Shown here: one piece after another, positions 9,713-19,214 of the stretch
How positions within the stretch are numbered: position 1 is the stretch's first letter
Layout of the letters: every line of letters starts with the position of its first letter
From: Petasospora fabianii
Lineage: Eukaryota > Ascomycota > Saccharomycetes > Phaffomycetales > Wickerhamomycetaceae
DNA: 64,000 nucleotides
Reading direction: 5' to 3'
NCBI GenBank assembly: GCA_022641835.1
Contig: CP048720.1
Span: 372,001 to 436,000, forward strand
Program-made: the position numbers and the translations under genes
Notes under the pieces: model-generated
The model's input: only the letters and a program-made list of their open reading frames with translations
What the model was told of the DNA's origin: nothing
Databases searched by the model: none

Positions 9713-10109
9713 GATATTTGCCTTTTGATCTAGTGGTGATCTTTCAAAAATAATAGATACTATGACACAAATGAGGTATTTCTGTGTCGTTTGCTAATAT
9801 CTGAAATGATAATCTTAACGTGGCTGTGTAAGATCCAGCTCAGGAGGCTTGTGAGTTTACACTTTGTCTCTCTCAAAGTTTGAGACGAGATGATCGCTCG
9901 CCCCCGCGTGAAGTGTTTACATAAGCAGGGTTCTACGAAGGGTCTTGTTCGCGAACTCGTTTTATATCTTTATTTTATTAGTTTCATTTTTTTGGTACGG
10001 GGCCACAGCAGCGATGAGATGCATCGTGAAAATTTATTGGAGAGAGTGTGGGTTTGACACAATAGAGATAGGCCCCATTTTGTGCTGATTGACGCCGTAG
10101 ATAAACAGG
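9713..10109. promoter_or_regulatory. Divergent region between the SNRNP27-like gene and NOP6
   Basis: This 397-bp divergent promoter region contains the NOP6 PAC and RRPE motifs near its right end. It also has an AT-rich stretch at about 9961-9992 and a TTCGCGAA-cored 15-mer at 9948-9962 that recurs in inverted form near 16725. Confidence 0.5.
10011..10036 (+). promoter_or_regulatory. PAC (10011-10020) and RRPE (10027-10036) upstream of NOP6
   Basis: An exact GCGATGAGAT is followed six bases later by TGAAAATTTA, with the pair ending 73 bp before the NOP6 ATG. This is the textbook PAC-RRPE arrangement of ribosome-biogenesis genes. Confidence 0.82.
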
Positions 10110-10757
10110 ATGGTTGATTCGGTTGAGAAGCTCACGAAAAAGCAGAGAAAGGCTCTCGAATTCAGAAAGAGTAAGGAGGAGAAAGCTGTGGTTGAGGAGG
10201 AGACCAAGAAGAGAAAGAGGGATGATGAGGAAGTTGAGACAGCTACAAAGGAGGCCACAACGACAGAAGCCCCTGGTGAAGGTGAGCCAAAGAAAAAGAG
10301 AAAGACTAGAAGAGGTAAGAAAGGTAAAGGTTCTTCGAATGGTGCTCCAAGATTCCTTCTTTTCGTCGGAAACCTTCCCTATGATGTGAGTACTACGGAG
10401 CTCGTGACACATTTTGCTGCTGCTTCCCCAGATAACATCAGATTAAGAACGGAAAAGGGAATTGCATTTTTGGAGTTTGATGGCTCTGGGTCAGATATTC
10501 AGAAGAAGATGGGCGTTGCATTGAAGATGCACCATTCGACGTTAAGAGGTAGAAAGATCAACGTTGAACTTACCGTTGGTGGAGGTGGTAACTCCAAGAA
10601 CAGATTGGAAAAGATCAAAGCCAAGAATGACAAGTTAGATGATGAGAGGAAGGATGAGATTCAAAAGAAGAAGACTGAGAAGGCTAAAAAAGAGAAGGCT
10701 AAGCCATTGGATCTCAAGAACGTACATCCTTCAAGAGCTGCTATGATGCAGAGATGA
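10110..10757 (+). CDS. NOP6: RRM protein Nop6, early 40S assembly factor
   Basis: This 215-residue protein matches Nop6, a nucleolar RNA-binding factor of early small-subunit (90S) assembly. The first 85 residues are Lys/Glu-rich with basic clusters (KKKRKTRRGKKGKG) that serve as nuclear/nucleolar localisation. A single RRM spans about residues 88-165, with RNP2 as LLFVGNLPYD and an RNP1-like GIAFLEFDG. The C-terminus is a basic helix ending in LKNVHPSRAAMMQR, typical of Nop6. The length is close to the 225-residue S. cerevisiae protein. PAC and RRPE sites lie just upstream. A 9-bp inverted repeat spans the stop codon. Confidence 0.9.
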   Translation: MVDSVEKLTKKQRKALEFRKSKEEKAVVEEETKKRKRDDEEVETATKEATTTEAPGEGEPKKKRKTRRGKKGKGSSNGAPRFLLFVGNLPYDVSTTELVTHFAAASPDNIRLRTEKGIAFLEFDGSGSDIQKKMGVALKMHHSTLRGRKINVELTVGGGGNSKNRLEKIKAKNDKLDDERKDEIQKKKTEKAKKEKAKPLDLKNVHPSRAAMMQR

Positions 10758-10777
10758 GATGTTTGTTTTCTCATCTC
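10751..10777. repeat. Inverted repeat across the NOP6 stop codon
   Basis: Nine-base arms GAGATGAGA (10751-10759) and TCTCATCTC (10769-10777) pair around a 9-base loop; the TGA stop (10755-10757) lies in the left arm. In RNA this would be a hairpin containing the stop codon. The role is unknown. Confidence 0.6.
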
Positions 10778-11176
10778 CAGACGTTTGGACTCTTATTACG
10801 ACGCCTCTTTTGACGACACACTCAAGATTTTACTGCTTTTGCTTTTTGCTTACTTTTATTGCATGATACTGTTATCTTTAAACAATTGTCTTGTAGTTGT
10901 AATTGAACTAGCGCTTATCTACGCTGCGCTGACTCTTAAGAACCAGTAGGATATGTCCTATGGGTACTGAAGCTACAAGAAACTGCGAGTTAATACGACA
11001 AGTGTTTAGTAAGACAGATTAAAGGTAAAATAAAGAAGGCATCAAAAGGAAAGAATTAGAAAAGTAGTCAAAGTCTCATCTCCATAAGAGACATCAGTGC
11101 AAACCCCCACACCGGGGGGAAGAATAGGTAGTAGGAAAGCAAGAACGTCAAAAGTACAGGTCAAACACAACAATTT
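10758..11176. other. Convergent intergenic region, NOP6 to RAC1
   Basis: This is a 419-bp gap between two stops. It contains a GC hairpin candidate at 11104-11118 (five C, five-base loop, five G) in the RAC1 3' flank. No open gene or RNA gene is recognised. Confidence 0.5.
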
Positions 11177-12099
11177 TTAAAGAAGGGTACACTTAGAAGA
11201 CTTTTTTCTTCTTTTGATCAGACCACCACTAGAAGTTGAAGTATTCGTACTCTTACCCTGAGAAGCTGAGACTGGAGATTTTGATGCTGGCTTTTGAGAG
11301 GCAAGGAGATCCTTTTCAGCAGCAATTACAGACTGGATAGCAGTATCAAAAACCTCTTCCACACCTGTCTGTGTAGCAGCAGAACACTCGATGTAATCAT
11401 ACAATCCCAAATCCTTTGCAAGCTTCTTAGCCTCACTTTGTAACACTGGCTCGTTACCAGATTCTTCGAGTCTATCCAAAGTGTGAGGATCATCTCTAAG
11501 ATCGGCTTTTGTACCGACGAGGATAATTTTGATATCATCAGTGGAGTGATGTCTAATCTCTGGGATCCATTTGTTCTTAACGTTCTTGAAAGAAGATGGC
11601 TCCACTATGGAGAAACATACGAGGAATATGTCAGTTTGAGGATATGACAATGGTCTCAATCTGTCATAGTCCTCCTGACCGGCAGTATCCCAGAGTTCGA
11701 GTTTGTAGTGGGCACCTTCATACAGAGTGTTCTTGGTGTCTATGAAGTGTGTTAGTTGGTTTACAATACAGGGAGTTTCATGAAGGCATACGCACAGTTG
11801 TCAAAAACGGTTGGAATGTAGTCTTGAGGGAAAGTGTTGGAGGTGTAGGAAATCAAAAGACAAGTTTTACCAACGGCACTATACGGTTTATGTTAGTCCA
11901 ATTGTTCCTAAATGCCTGCCGATGCTTTGCAATATCAGGCAAACCCAAGCGCAGATGCTCTGAGCACAACGTATGATCACCTCGATAACAGAGACCGGGG
12001 TCCCCTGAAGACTGTGCAGGGGGCGATTGTGGGCTTGGAAAAGGCCCACAGCTGGAGAACTTACCCATCACCGACGACCACAACTTTAAAGGATCTCAT
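11177..12099 (-). CDS. RAC1: Rac-type Rho GTPase, two introns
   Basis: The spliced gene has exons 12099-12065, 11878-11796 and 11739-11177 and codes for 226 residues. It starts [20 protein letters not shown] (P-loop at 10-17). It continues through IPTVFDNY (switch I), [19 protein letters not shown] (switch II), [10 protein letters not shown] and ECSAA, and ends in a polybasic KRRKKSSK plus the CAAX box CTLL, predicting geranylgeranylation. The PQTD and [12 protein letters not shown] segments resemble Rac more than Cdc42 or Rho1. Rac steers actin and polarised or filamentous growth in yeasts that keep it; Saccharomyces lacks it. Both introns have CTAAC branch sites. The second donor is GTGCGT, which is needed to keep the invariant switch I Tyr. 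The tail before the CAAX is about 30 residues longer than usual. Confidence 0.9.
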
Positions 12100-12990
12100 T
12101 GTATGTACCTATGCGTAGTGAGCAGAGACTATTAGCACAAGGGAAGCACCAGATACACAACGGGTTGTCGCCAGTGATAGCGTAAAGTTTGTGCGCCGAC
12201 TTTTTCGACGGTGGAGGTGTGCATCTACCGGGAATTTGGAGGGTCGAGATTTGCGAGATTCGACGACTCTCTGAAGCAAAGAGTTTGAAGATCGGGAGAT
12301 TGGAGTGTTATTTGAGCTCAATGATGAAAGAGATGTGGTAGCGATAGACGATTTAAGACCAATTGGGATTCATGGTTCCAATTTAGCCCGCCAATACCAT
12401 TACAAACATCACAATGACAAACGCTCGTAACCGCGGGACACCGCAGCCAAGTAAGCCGTTTCTGCAGCGGAATGTGAGGAACCGCTGCGCAGCACCAGAT
12501 ATCCTGGATCTCATGGGCAGCTCATTTTGGCTCATAGGCTAAAATGCCTATTGTAGCAATGGCAGAAAAACTCCATCTTTCCGCAATCACCACAGAAAAG
12601 GAGCCTCTCAGGGGAATGTCCAATCTCTCTTGTAACCCCTTGCGTCAATCTAATTTGCGTGTACATTCTGTTGCCCTGGTGCCCGTCAGGGGCGACACTT
12701 TCAGGCTGTATTGTTGGCCATTTGCCGCTTCCTATTACTCTGTTGGAGTTATTAGACCTAGTAAGTGTCTAAGCACCTCATAAGACCTAGACCTAGACCC
12801 TGCTTTTGTTCCTAATAGTCCTCTAATACCCAAATTCTTCATCACTCTTTACCACATCACGTGCATAATGGTTCGCGCAGCACCTGAGGCATGAAAAAAA
12901 TATGGCTCCCAGAGGAGGAGCGAGGCCCTTGAATGGAGCTCATCTCTGCTTAGTTAGTTCGACCAACTCCATTCGACTTGAAGGCTGTGG
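12100..12990. other. Intergenic region upstream of RAC1 and of the small helical-repeat gene
   Basis: This is an 891-bp divergent region. A 79-codon ATG frame (12544-12783, +) exists but resembles nothing known and has no supporting feature. Short repeats of AGACCTAG occur near 12753-12800. No tRNA or snRNA signature is seen. The length suggests regulated promoters. Confidence 0.45.
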
Positions 12991-13038
12991 ATGTTCCAAC
13001 GCAACATATTTTGGTTAACGACACGTCGCATCTCGAAA

Positions 13039-13491
13039 ATGACAACAACACCAACCACAACGACAGATCCTACTCTCCAACTTGCTGGTTCACTCTCCAC
13101 TGTTAGCCTAACAGGACAGGACAAGACCCAAGTGAACGATGCACAAATCCTTGTCTCGAAGGGTTCGGGTCGTGTAAAGGTACGCAAGGGTCAGACTGAG
13201 GAGGAGTTTCAAGAACAGAAGAGAGAGTTTCAAGAAACAGGGCCTGTATTGAATACGTTGACATGGCTTGAAGAGAATGATTTGAACGACATTGATCCTA
13301 CAAAGAAGAGTGACAGGCTCAAGCTTGAGAATTTGGCACAGAGGTTATATTACAAGAGAGAATATGCTGAGTGTCTTAAAGTCGCTGAGCTAGGGTTGGA
13401 GTTGTTCAAGGACATCCCAAAGAAGCGTATACAGAATGAATGGGATGAATTGGTCTATCTCCAAGAAAAGTGCTCTTTACGCTTGATATGA
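13039..13491 (+). CDS. Small conserved-looking helical protein, function unknown
   Basis: I do not recognise this protein. From the ATG at 13039 (context GAAAATG) it has 150 residues; an in-frame ATG at 12991 would add 16 residues in a weaker context. The N-terminus is Thr-rich. Residues 40-75 (SGRVKVRKGQTEEEFQEQKR) are charged. The C-terminal half, LAQRLYYKREYAECLKVAEL onward, has the helix-turn-helix spacing of a tetratricopeptide-like repeat. No signal or membrane segment is visible. It converges on POP7 with a 68-bp gap containing a CAT-trinucleotide run. Confidence 0.7.
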   Translation: MTTTPTTTTDPTLQLAGSLSTVSLTGQDKTQVNDAQILVSKGSGRVKVRKGQTEEEFQEQKREFQETGPVLNTLTWLEENDLNDIDPTKKSDRLKLENLAQRLYYKREYAECLKVAELGLELFKDIPKKRIQNEWDELVYLQEKCSLRLI

Positions 13492-13559
13492 AAACTACGT
13501 GTGGGTCCCACATTAATGATTAACGAAATTCATAATGCATCATCATCATCATCATTCCT

Positions 13560-13958
13560 CTATAATAGATCTCCGGACTTGTAGATCCTCACTTGAACTG
13601 CACTAACATGTCTCTTCCTCAACATACTTTCATCATCACTCTGTTCAAATTCATCGAGTACTTCGACGGTATTAGTCTCCACTTCAATCTTGTTTCCTCT
13701 AGTTTGGAAATGCACCGCGAGAGAGACGACAAGTTCCATGGCCTTGCCCATACCTTGTATTGTAATAAATTGCGACTTTGGTTGTTTCTTGGGCAGACGT
13801 GAAAGGGTCTTGTCTATACGTTTAAGGGCAGAGACGAATGGCGTCTTTGCCTGGATATGAATGAGCGTGTCGAGGTCAGAATGCTTAAAGCGACGCGGTG
13901 GTGGGTGTTTGTGTAATGTTCCTGGTAGTCGTGTAAGCTTCTTAGGTTGTGTGGACAT
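13560..13958 (-). CDS. POP7: RNase P/MRP protein subunit Pop7 (Rpp20, Alba-like)
   Basis: From the first in-frame ATG the protein has 132 residues; the upstream extension of the frame opens only from TTG. The Alba-type core is clear: ALKRIDKTL, ITIQGMGKAMELVVSLAVHF, KIEVETNTVEVLDEF and RKRHVSAVQVRIYKS. These match Pop7, which pairs with Pop6 on the P3 domain of RNase P and RNase MRP RNAs, in tRNA 5' processing and pre-rRNA cleavage. The N-terminal 30 residues are basic. The length is close to the 140-residue S. cerevisiae Pop7. Confidence 0.93.
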   Translation of the reverse strand: MSTQPKKLTRLPGTLHKHPPPRRFKHSDLDTLIHIQAKTPFVSALKRIDKTLSRLPKKQPKSQFITIQGMGKAMELVVSLAVHFQTRGNKIEVETNTVEVLDEFEQSDDESMLRKRHVSAVQVRIYKSGDLL

Positions 13959-14228
13959 GGCTGTTCTGTGTTGATTATATGTTCTTTTAGACGGAGTTGG
14001 AGATGCATATGACAGAGGAGAAGAGATCAATTTTTAGAGGATGGATCCAGTTGAGTGTGCGCGAACGATGGGGCGCTCCCCCTGAGAGCTTCTGAGCGAG
14101 GCGTGAACGCTTGCATGAATGTCTCATTTATGAGTGTTATTCTACGAACCTGCGGGCCAATTACATAACACATTAAACTTGTTTATTAGTTGATGATTAA
14201 GATATTCAAAATTCTAGAGTACTTAAAC

Positions 14229-14873
14229 TTAGAACAAAGCAAATGGAGCAGCAAGAGCCAAGACGACTGGGACGGCGAAGCCAGCAGCAGCACCAGTAGA
14301 GGTGGAAGAAGAAGAAGAAGCAGAGGAGGAAGCGGAAGAAGAAGCAGAGGTGGCGGAGCTGGAAACAGAGGAAGCCTTAGAGGTGACAGTGGAAGAACCA
14401 GAGGCAGAAGAGGAGGCCTTAGTGGAGGAGGAACCAGCAGCAGAGGAAGAAGAGGCCTTGGAGGCAGAGGAGGAGGCAGAGGAGGAGGATGGCTCAGCAG
14501 AGGCGGAAGAAGACTCGGCAGAGGAGGAAGCCTTAGCGGAGCTGGAGTCAGCACCGGAGACAGCAGCGACAGCGGAAGCAATCTCAGCAGAGAGACGGGT
14601 AGAGTACCATGGCAAGCCGGTGATGTAAGAGGAAACGTCACCCATGTCAACCTTAGAGAGCAAGGTGGAGTAAGAGTCGTCAGTGTAAGTCTGAACCTGC
14701 TGGAAGAGGGACAAGAGCTCGGCTGGTGGGGCGTTACCGTTGCTGATCTCTGTGAGGTAGTCGTTCAAGTTGGCGTTAATGTCACCGATGATGGCACTGA
14801 GTGCGGCGTTGCCAGAGGCAGACTCAGCAGCGACAATGGAAGCGATAGCGAGGACGAGGGTCTTGGAGAACAT
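14229..14873 (-). CDS. GPI-anchored cell wall mannoprotein, SRP1/TIP1 family
   Basis: The 214-residue protein starts at the ATG at 14873. A signal peptide (MFSKTLVLAIASIVAAESAS) leads into an SRP1/TIP1 domain (about 20-115, with ANLNDYLTEI, FQQVQTYTDDSYSTLLS and ITGLPWYSTRL). A Ser/Ala-rich stalk for O-mannosylation (about 118-190) follows, then a GPI signal: small residues STGAAAG and the hydrophobic tail FAVPVVLALAAPFALF. Family members are covalently linked wall proteins, often induced by cold, anaerobiosis or stress. A TATA box lies about 80 bp upstream. The stalk's biased codons create long spurious antisense frames. Which TIP/TIR/DAN member it equals cannot be decided. Confidence 0.93.
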   Translation of the reverse strand: MFSKTLVLAIASIVAAESASGNAALSAIIGDINANLNDYLTEISNGNAPPAELLSLFQQVQTYTDDSYSTLLSKVDMGDVSSYITGLPWYSTRLSAEIASAVAAVSGADSSSAKASSSAESSSASAEPSSSSASSSASKASSSSAAGSSSTKASSSASGSSTVTSKASSVSSSATSASSSASSSASSSSSTSTGAAAGFAVPVVLALAAPFALF

Positions 14874-14949
14874 TTTTGTGGGGATGAAACAGGAAAGAGA
14901 ATCCGTGTATACACTAGTGTCAGTATAGGGCAGGTGGGAACAGTACTGG

Positions 14950-14957
14950 TATTTATA
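14950..14957 (-). promoter_or_regulatory. TATA box of the TIP1-family gene
   Basis: On the minus strand this reads TATAAATA, 77 bp before the ATG, the right spacing for a strongly expressed, regulated wall-protein gene. Confidence 0.75.
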
Positions 14958-17278
14958 CCCACGTCCATGCGACACGCCGTGAGCGGTGAGTCGCCGATGA
15001 GATGCCAAACGAGGTGAGTTTGGCATGCAGTACGGCCGCACGCGTCCGACTCGACTCCGGTGCATGGCAGGGAAAAAAAAGCGGAAAACAGTGGGATATG
15101 GTATGTCACTTAATAGTCATCAGATGCAAGCTGCTTTTACCTAAGATTAAGTCTAAGGTCAATTGTCTGCCATTGGGGCCCTATGGATGAGGCAAATTTA
15201 TGACGCGATGCGAATTGAGTAACCGCTATGAAGCTTAATGACCTACGCCTCGCAACCCCATGGCTAGTCTATGGGTAATCTAAAGGATGGTGCACCACTG
15301 CATCCATGACTGGCGCCACTAGGGGTCTAGGCTGCATGCACTTTGTCAAACGGCCGCAAGACAACCGCTGAGCTCCTGTTTCTAGTTCGGAAACTGACCA
15401 AGAAGGAGTCTCGCTGTCGACCCACGCGTGTTAGATGGGGGGTTTTCCCCCTTTTTGAGATCCAATCCATTTCTTCCCCTTTGATCCTCAATTGAGTCAT
15501 ATTCATTCTTGAGCTCGGTGTAGATATACTCTGAATAGCGACGGTCCCCTCCTACACTTGACAAACAGAGGATAGATTCCTCTCCATCTACACAGATCTC
15601 GCATCCACGACCGCCAAGAATGTGGGGAAAGCACAAAAGCCGGCAAATCCTGTCAATTTCAAGTATCCTCTCGAAAGCATATGGTCCCTCTCAGCATCTG
15701 TGCATCCTACAGACAATGCACAGATAACTCAAATCCGTCGAAATCACTTTAAAATGTCCCATGATAATCAGTCCACTAGTCCACCTTGGAATTCGCCCGA
15801 TGGGATGAACCCAACAAAGCTGCGCGCCAGCGTCTTCCTGCACTTTTTTTTTTCGACCGCAGCGCCGATTGGTTGGTGGAACGCATCACCGCTGGGGATT
15901 CTCGCAGAGATTGACTCGCTGACTCGCTGCTCTGTATCAGGTTTCCAAACTTGTCTGACGCATTGATGCTTTTCTTCTTATGCTGCATCTGATTTCAATT
16001 GGGCTCTTGTTGAAAGCCGCTCTGAGCCCCGATCATCGTAAATCAGGGCCAAAGAGTGGCGGATAGATCATAAGCCTTCAGTTCCCCAATCATTGTGATG
16101 ACTCCCGACTCCTCAGCCATTCCACTGTGTCTGTGTAGCCAGTCTGGCATCATATGTGTTATTCCAACGTATGCTTATCAATAGTATAATTCCGTGTGAT
16201 CATGAAGCGCAATATGACCCTACATTGGTGCTACGAACTTGGTCTTGAAGCCCATCTAACTCACATGGGTGACTTCAGCAGCTCTGTTAAGCCAGAGACT
16301 TGAACAATTGATCACAGATCACTATCATACAGTAGTCTTGGTCATTGTTGCCTACTAATTATATTTACAAGGTTTGCCCCTAGGCACCTGCCACCAACTT
16401 TGAGAATATGGATTGGCTAAACATCAGCCTCAGGGGTAAAAGACAATATAAGAGGTAACATGGCACTTTCGAGAGGGGCGGGGGAAGAAGGTAGATATCT
16501 CTTGTTCCACCAAAATAGATACATACGTCTCCATGAGATCATAGATAGAAAACTTGATCATAAAATCCTATAAGTACTAGTCAACTGATAAACTAAACGC
16601 ATATGATGAAGAAATACTACCGTATGGCCCGTCCATCGCGAGCTCCAGCGGACCATAATCTACGTCACAATGATCCTCCCAGCGTAGTAATCAGTCCGAT
16701 ACTATATTGTAAAACCCTCTTTGCAAACGAGTTCGCGAATTAAGGGGGCCACATGTTCTTATCAGAACAAATCCAGAAGCGAGGAAGATGACAATAATCG
16801 TGGCCCGTGCTCAAAGGGTGTCAAGTGTTCACTGCTTGACCTTCAGCAGTTTGAGGTTTAGGTTTATCAATCAGGAACCCAAGTTATGACGTAGTGATAC
16901 ACAAAAATGGGTGGATATCCAATTACTTATTTATTGTAGATCGAGAATCGGGATCAATGTACTTCCCGCTATTAGAGCTGGGGTAAGTCGGACCATTGGG
17001 GAGCCAGACCTCACGAATTACAGCGATGGTACAAACAACAAAGGGTGTGAATGATTGACCTTAAGGTTGACTATCAGAAGGAATTCTACCTCCTGATCTG
17101 CTGTAACTCATAGGGCCGCAGCTCCTACACATTACACATCCCTAGGTCAAAATGTAACCCCTAGACACAAAGTACACCCGCTATGGCCCTATCTATCAAA
17201 CTGTTTTTTGTCAGCGCTGGACCGTCCAGACCACGTCCAGCCGCCACCGCGACTGCCGCGGCTTTCCGCATCTGCGCG

Positions 17279-17285
17279 TATAAAA
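17279..17285 (+). promoter_or_regulatory. TATA box of TSA1
   Basis: TATAAAA lies 114 bp before the TSA1 ATG, followed by a T-rich and pyrimidine-rich leader (17318-17345). This fits a highly expressed gene. Confidence 0.8.
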
Positions 17286-17392
17286 GGGACCAGGCTCCCC
17301 CTCGCCACGCCACACTTTTTTTTTTTGATTCTTCTTCTTCTTCATCCTTTAGTTTACAATCAACTAAACACATACACTAATCACATATCACA

Positions 17393-17986
17393 ATGGTCGC
17401 CCAAGTTCAGAAGCCAGCTCCAAAGTTCACCAAGACCGCCGTCGTTGACGGTTTGTTCGAGGAGGTCTCCCTCGACTCCTACATCTCCCAGGGTAAGTGG
17501 GTTATCCTCGCTTTCATCCCATTGGCTTTCACTTTTGTCTGCCCAACTGAGATCATTGCCTACTCTGAGGCTGCTAAGAAGTTCGCTGAGAAGGGTGCCC
17601 AGGTTCTCTTTGCCTCTACCGACTCTGAGTACTCTCTCCTTGCCTGGACTAACGTTGCCAGAAAGGATGGTGGTCTCGGTCCAGTCGACATCCCACTCAT
17701 TGCTGACACCAACCACTCTCTTTCTAAGGACTACGGTGTCTTGATCGAGGAGGAGGGTGTCTCTCTCAGAGGTATCTTCATCATTGACCCAAAGGGTAAT
17801 GTTAGACAGATCACCATCAACGATTTGCCAGTTGGTAGAAACGTTGAGGAGACCTACAGATTGCTCGAGGCCTTCCAGTGGACCGAGGAGCACGGTGAGG
17901 TTTTGCCATGTAACTGGACCCCAGGTTCTTTGACCATCAAGCCAGAGGTTGATGCTTCTAAGGAGTACTTCGGTAAGGCTAACTAA
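17393..17986 (+). CDS. TSA1: Typical 2-Cys peroxiredoxin (thioredoxin peroxidase)
   Basis: This 197-residue protein is a cytosolic typical 2-Cys peroxiredoxin, reducing peroxides with thioredoxin and acting as a chaperone when hyperoxidised. The peroxidatic Cys50 sits in FTFVCPTE and the resolving Cys173 in [13 protein letters not shown] (93-96) and the C-terminal YF (192-193) are both present, marking a form sensitive to hyperoxidation. The codons are strongly biased (Lys AAG, Gly GGT, Pro CCA), as expected of an abundant protein. TSA1 and TSA2 cannot be told apart; one copy is seen here. A 114-bp TATA-to-ATG spacing is visible upstream. Confidence 0.96.
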   Translation: MVAQVQKPAPKFTKTAVVDGLFEEVSLDSYISQGKWVILAFIPLAFTFVCPTEIIAYSEAAKKFAEKGAQVLFASTDSEYSLLAWTNVARKDGGLGPVDIPLIADTNHSLSKDYGVLIEEEGVSLRGIFIIDPKGNVRQITINDLPVGRNVEETYRLLEAFQWTEEHGEVLPCNWTPGSLTIKPEVDASKEYFGKAN

Positions 17987-18451
17987 AAGGAGAAAAAGCT
18001 TTCCAAGTTTGATGATAGAGATAGAAAAACAGGAGGTGTTTCTTGTATCAGGAAAACCACTACGCCTTGATGGTTAATAGTCGTTGCCTAATTATATTTT
18101 TTGACTTTTAAGTATCATATACATATACACCAATTAATGAACTTTTGCGTAGCTTGGGCGGGGGCTTCAATTGTGCCCTTGAAATCTTAATGGAACCCTG
18201 TGGAAAACGCGTCGAGCTCTGGATCTCTGCTTCTGATACGCCAGTTTAACCGCTTTAGGAAACGGCTCCGCTTTTCATGATATATGCGGTAAATTCCCTA
18301 GTTTGGATGGTTTTTGAAACTTTACGCGAATTGCGTTACTACTCAGCCAGGGCGCGAGCGCGCCTATGGTGGGGATATAAGGCAAACATCGCACTCACTT
18401 GTCCTAATCTTTCAATAAACCGGCCGTTTCCCTCTTAGCTCCCTTTTTGAA
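17987..18451. other. TSA1 3' flank and HNT2 promoter
   Basis: This is a 465-bp gap between two genes on the same strand. AT-rich sequence at 18090-18140 is a likely polyadenylation region for TSA1. An ACGCGT lies at 18207-18212. GATATAAG, about 80 bp before HNT2, could act as a weak TATA. No gene is seen. Confidence 0.45.
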
Positions 18452-19214
18452 ATGAGCAGAATGACAAAGCAGGCTATCAAATTTTCTAATTTTGTGGTCA
18501 ATGATCAGGTATATATCCCATACATCTGCCCCACTGTGCTTCGCAACACAATGATCATAGATAGACTAACATGACTCTCCGCTTGACAGGTGTTCTACGT
18601 ACGTGTTTCCATATTTCGCTTCTCTGCTATCAATCCGCTAACACTGCAAAGAAATCAAAGTACACTTATGCTCTCGTGAACCTCAAACCAATTGTACCGG
18701 GCCATGTACGTTTCTAATTTCCCATCATTCACCCTCAACCCAAACCCCACCCCCACACGAATCACTAACTCATTAACAGGTTCTCATCGTGCCCCTGAGA
18801 CATGTCCAACGACTCAAGGAACTCACACCGGAAGAGAATGTTGATTACATGTCTTGTATTCAACAAGTGCATCAATTCATCGAAAAAGTGTACAAGGCCG
18901 ACTCGCTCAACATTGCGATTCAAGATGGTCCAGAAGCTGGTCAATCGGTACCTCATCTCCATACACATGTTATCCCCAGACACAAGGAGAATAATATGGG
19001 TGATAAGATTTATGAACTGCTGGACTCTGAAGACTTTGATATAGACAAGGCATTGAAAGATTTTTATATCAGAAAGACAGCCAAGAAGCAGACTAATTAT
19101 ACCGTCAAGCCCGATGCGGACAGATTCCCCAGAACTGCAGAGGTTATGAAGAAAGAAGCAGAATGGCTAAGATCAGAGTATGAGAAATTCTCTGGTGAGA
19201 AGCTTGATTTCTGA
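18452..19214 (+). CDS. HNT2: FHIT-type dinucleoside triphosphate hydrolase, three introns and a 9-nt exon
   Basis: Exons 18452-18508, 18590-18598, 18652-18705 and 18780-19214 join to code for 184 residues. The reading frame is confirmed by the conserved run VFYKSKYTYALVNLKPIVPG, which crosses three junctions. The HIT motif HLHTHVIP (99-106) has its nucleophilic His at 101. Fhit-like enzymes hydrolyse Ap3A and Ap4A to AMP plus ADP or ATP. Exon 2 is only 9 nt and codes Val-Phe-Tyr. The three introns are 81, 53 and 74 nt, with donors GTATAT, GTACGT and GTACGT and CTAAC branch sites close to each acceptor. The C-terminal KKEAEWLRSEYEKFSGEKLDF is typical of yeast Hnt2. Confidence 0.93.

Larger units (their letters stand above)
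14874..17392. other. Gene-free 2.5 kb stretch between the TIP1-family gene and TSA1
   Basis: No credible coding frame was found on either strand over 2,519 bp: the only longer frames open from GTG or TTG and resemble nothing known. No tRNA B-box, snRNA signature, transposon end or long inverted repeat was recognised. Small features are ACGCGT at about 15049 and 15424, a 10-bp palindrome ACCTTAAGGT at 17058-17067 and a 15-mer near 16750 recurring at about 24000. It is probably the combined upstream regions of two divergent, highly regulated genes, possibly with a non-coding RNA, origin or centromere that cannot be recognised by eye. Confidence 0.6.

Noticed and set aside
11791-11795. Alternative donor GTATGC for RAC1 intron 2
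   Set aside because: It shifts the frame and loses the invariant switch I tyrosine; GTGCGT four bases earlier restores it.
12414-12460. Possible short first exon (ATG followed by a GTAAGC donor) upstream of the small helical gene
   Set aside because: No CTAAC branch site or acceptor lies between it and the gene, and the gene has a good ATG of its own.
12544-12783. 79-codon ATG frame in the RAC1 upstream region
   Set aside because: It has no recognisable motif or signal and is of a length expected by chance.
14302-14628. Glu-rich frame opposite the TIP1-family gene, and a Gly/Arg-rich frame in 14190-15017
   Set aside because: Both are mirror images of the Ser/Ala codon repeats in the wall-protein stalk. 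They have no homology or promoter of their own.
14874-17392. Centromere call for the gene-free stretch
   Set aside because: No inverted repeat, AT trough or recognisable element pattern was seen; kept only as a hypothesis.
17381-17893. 170-codon frame antisense to TSA1
   Set aside because: It results from the strong codon bias of TSA1 and has no independent features.
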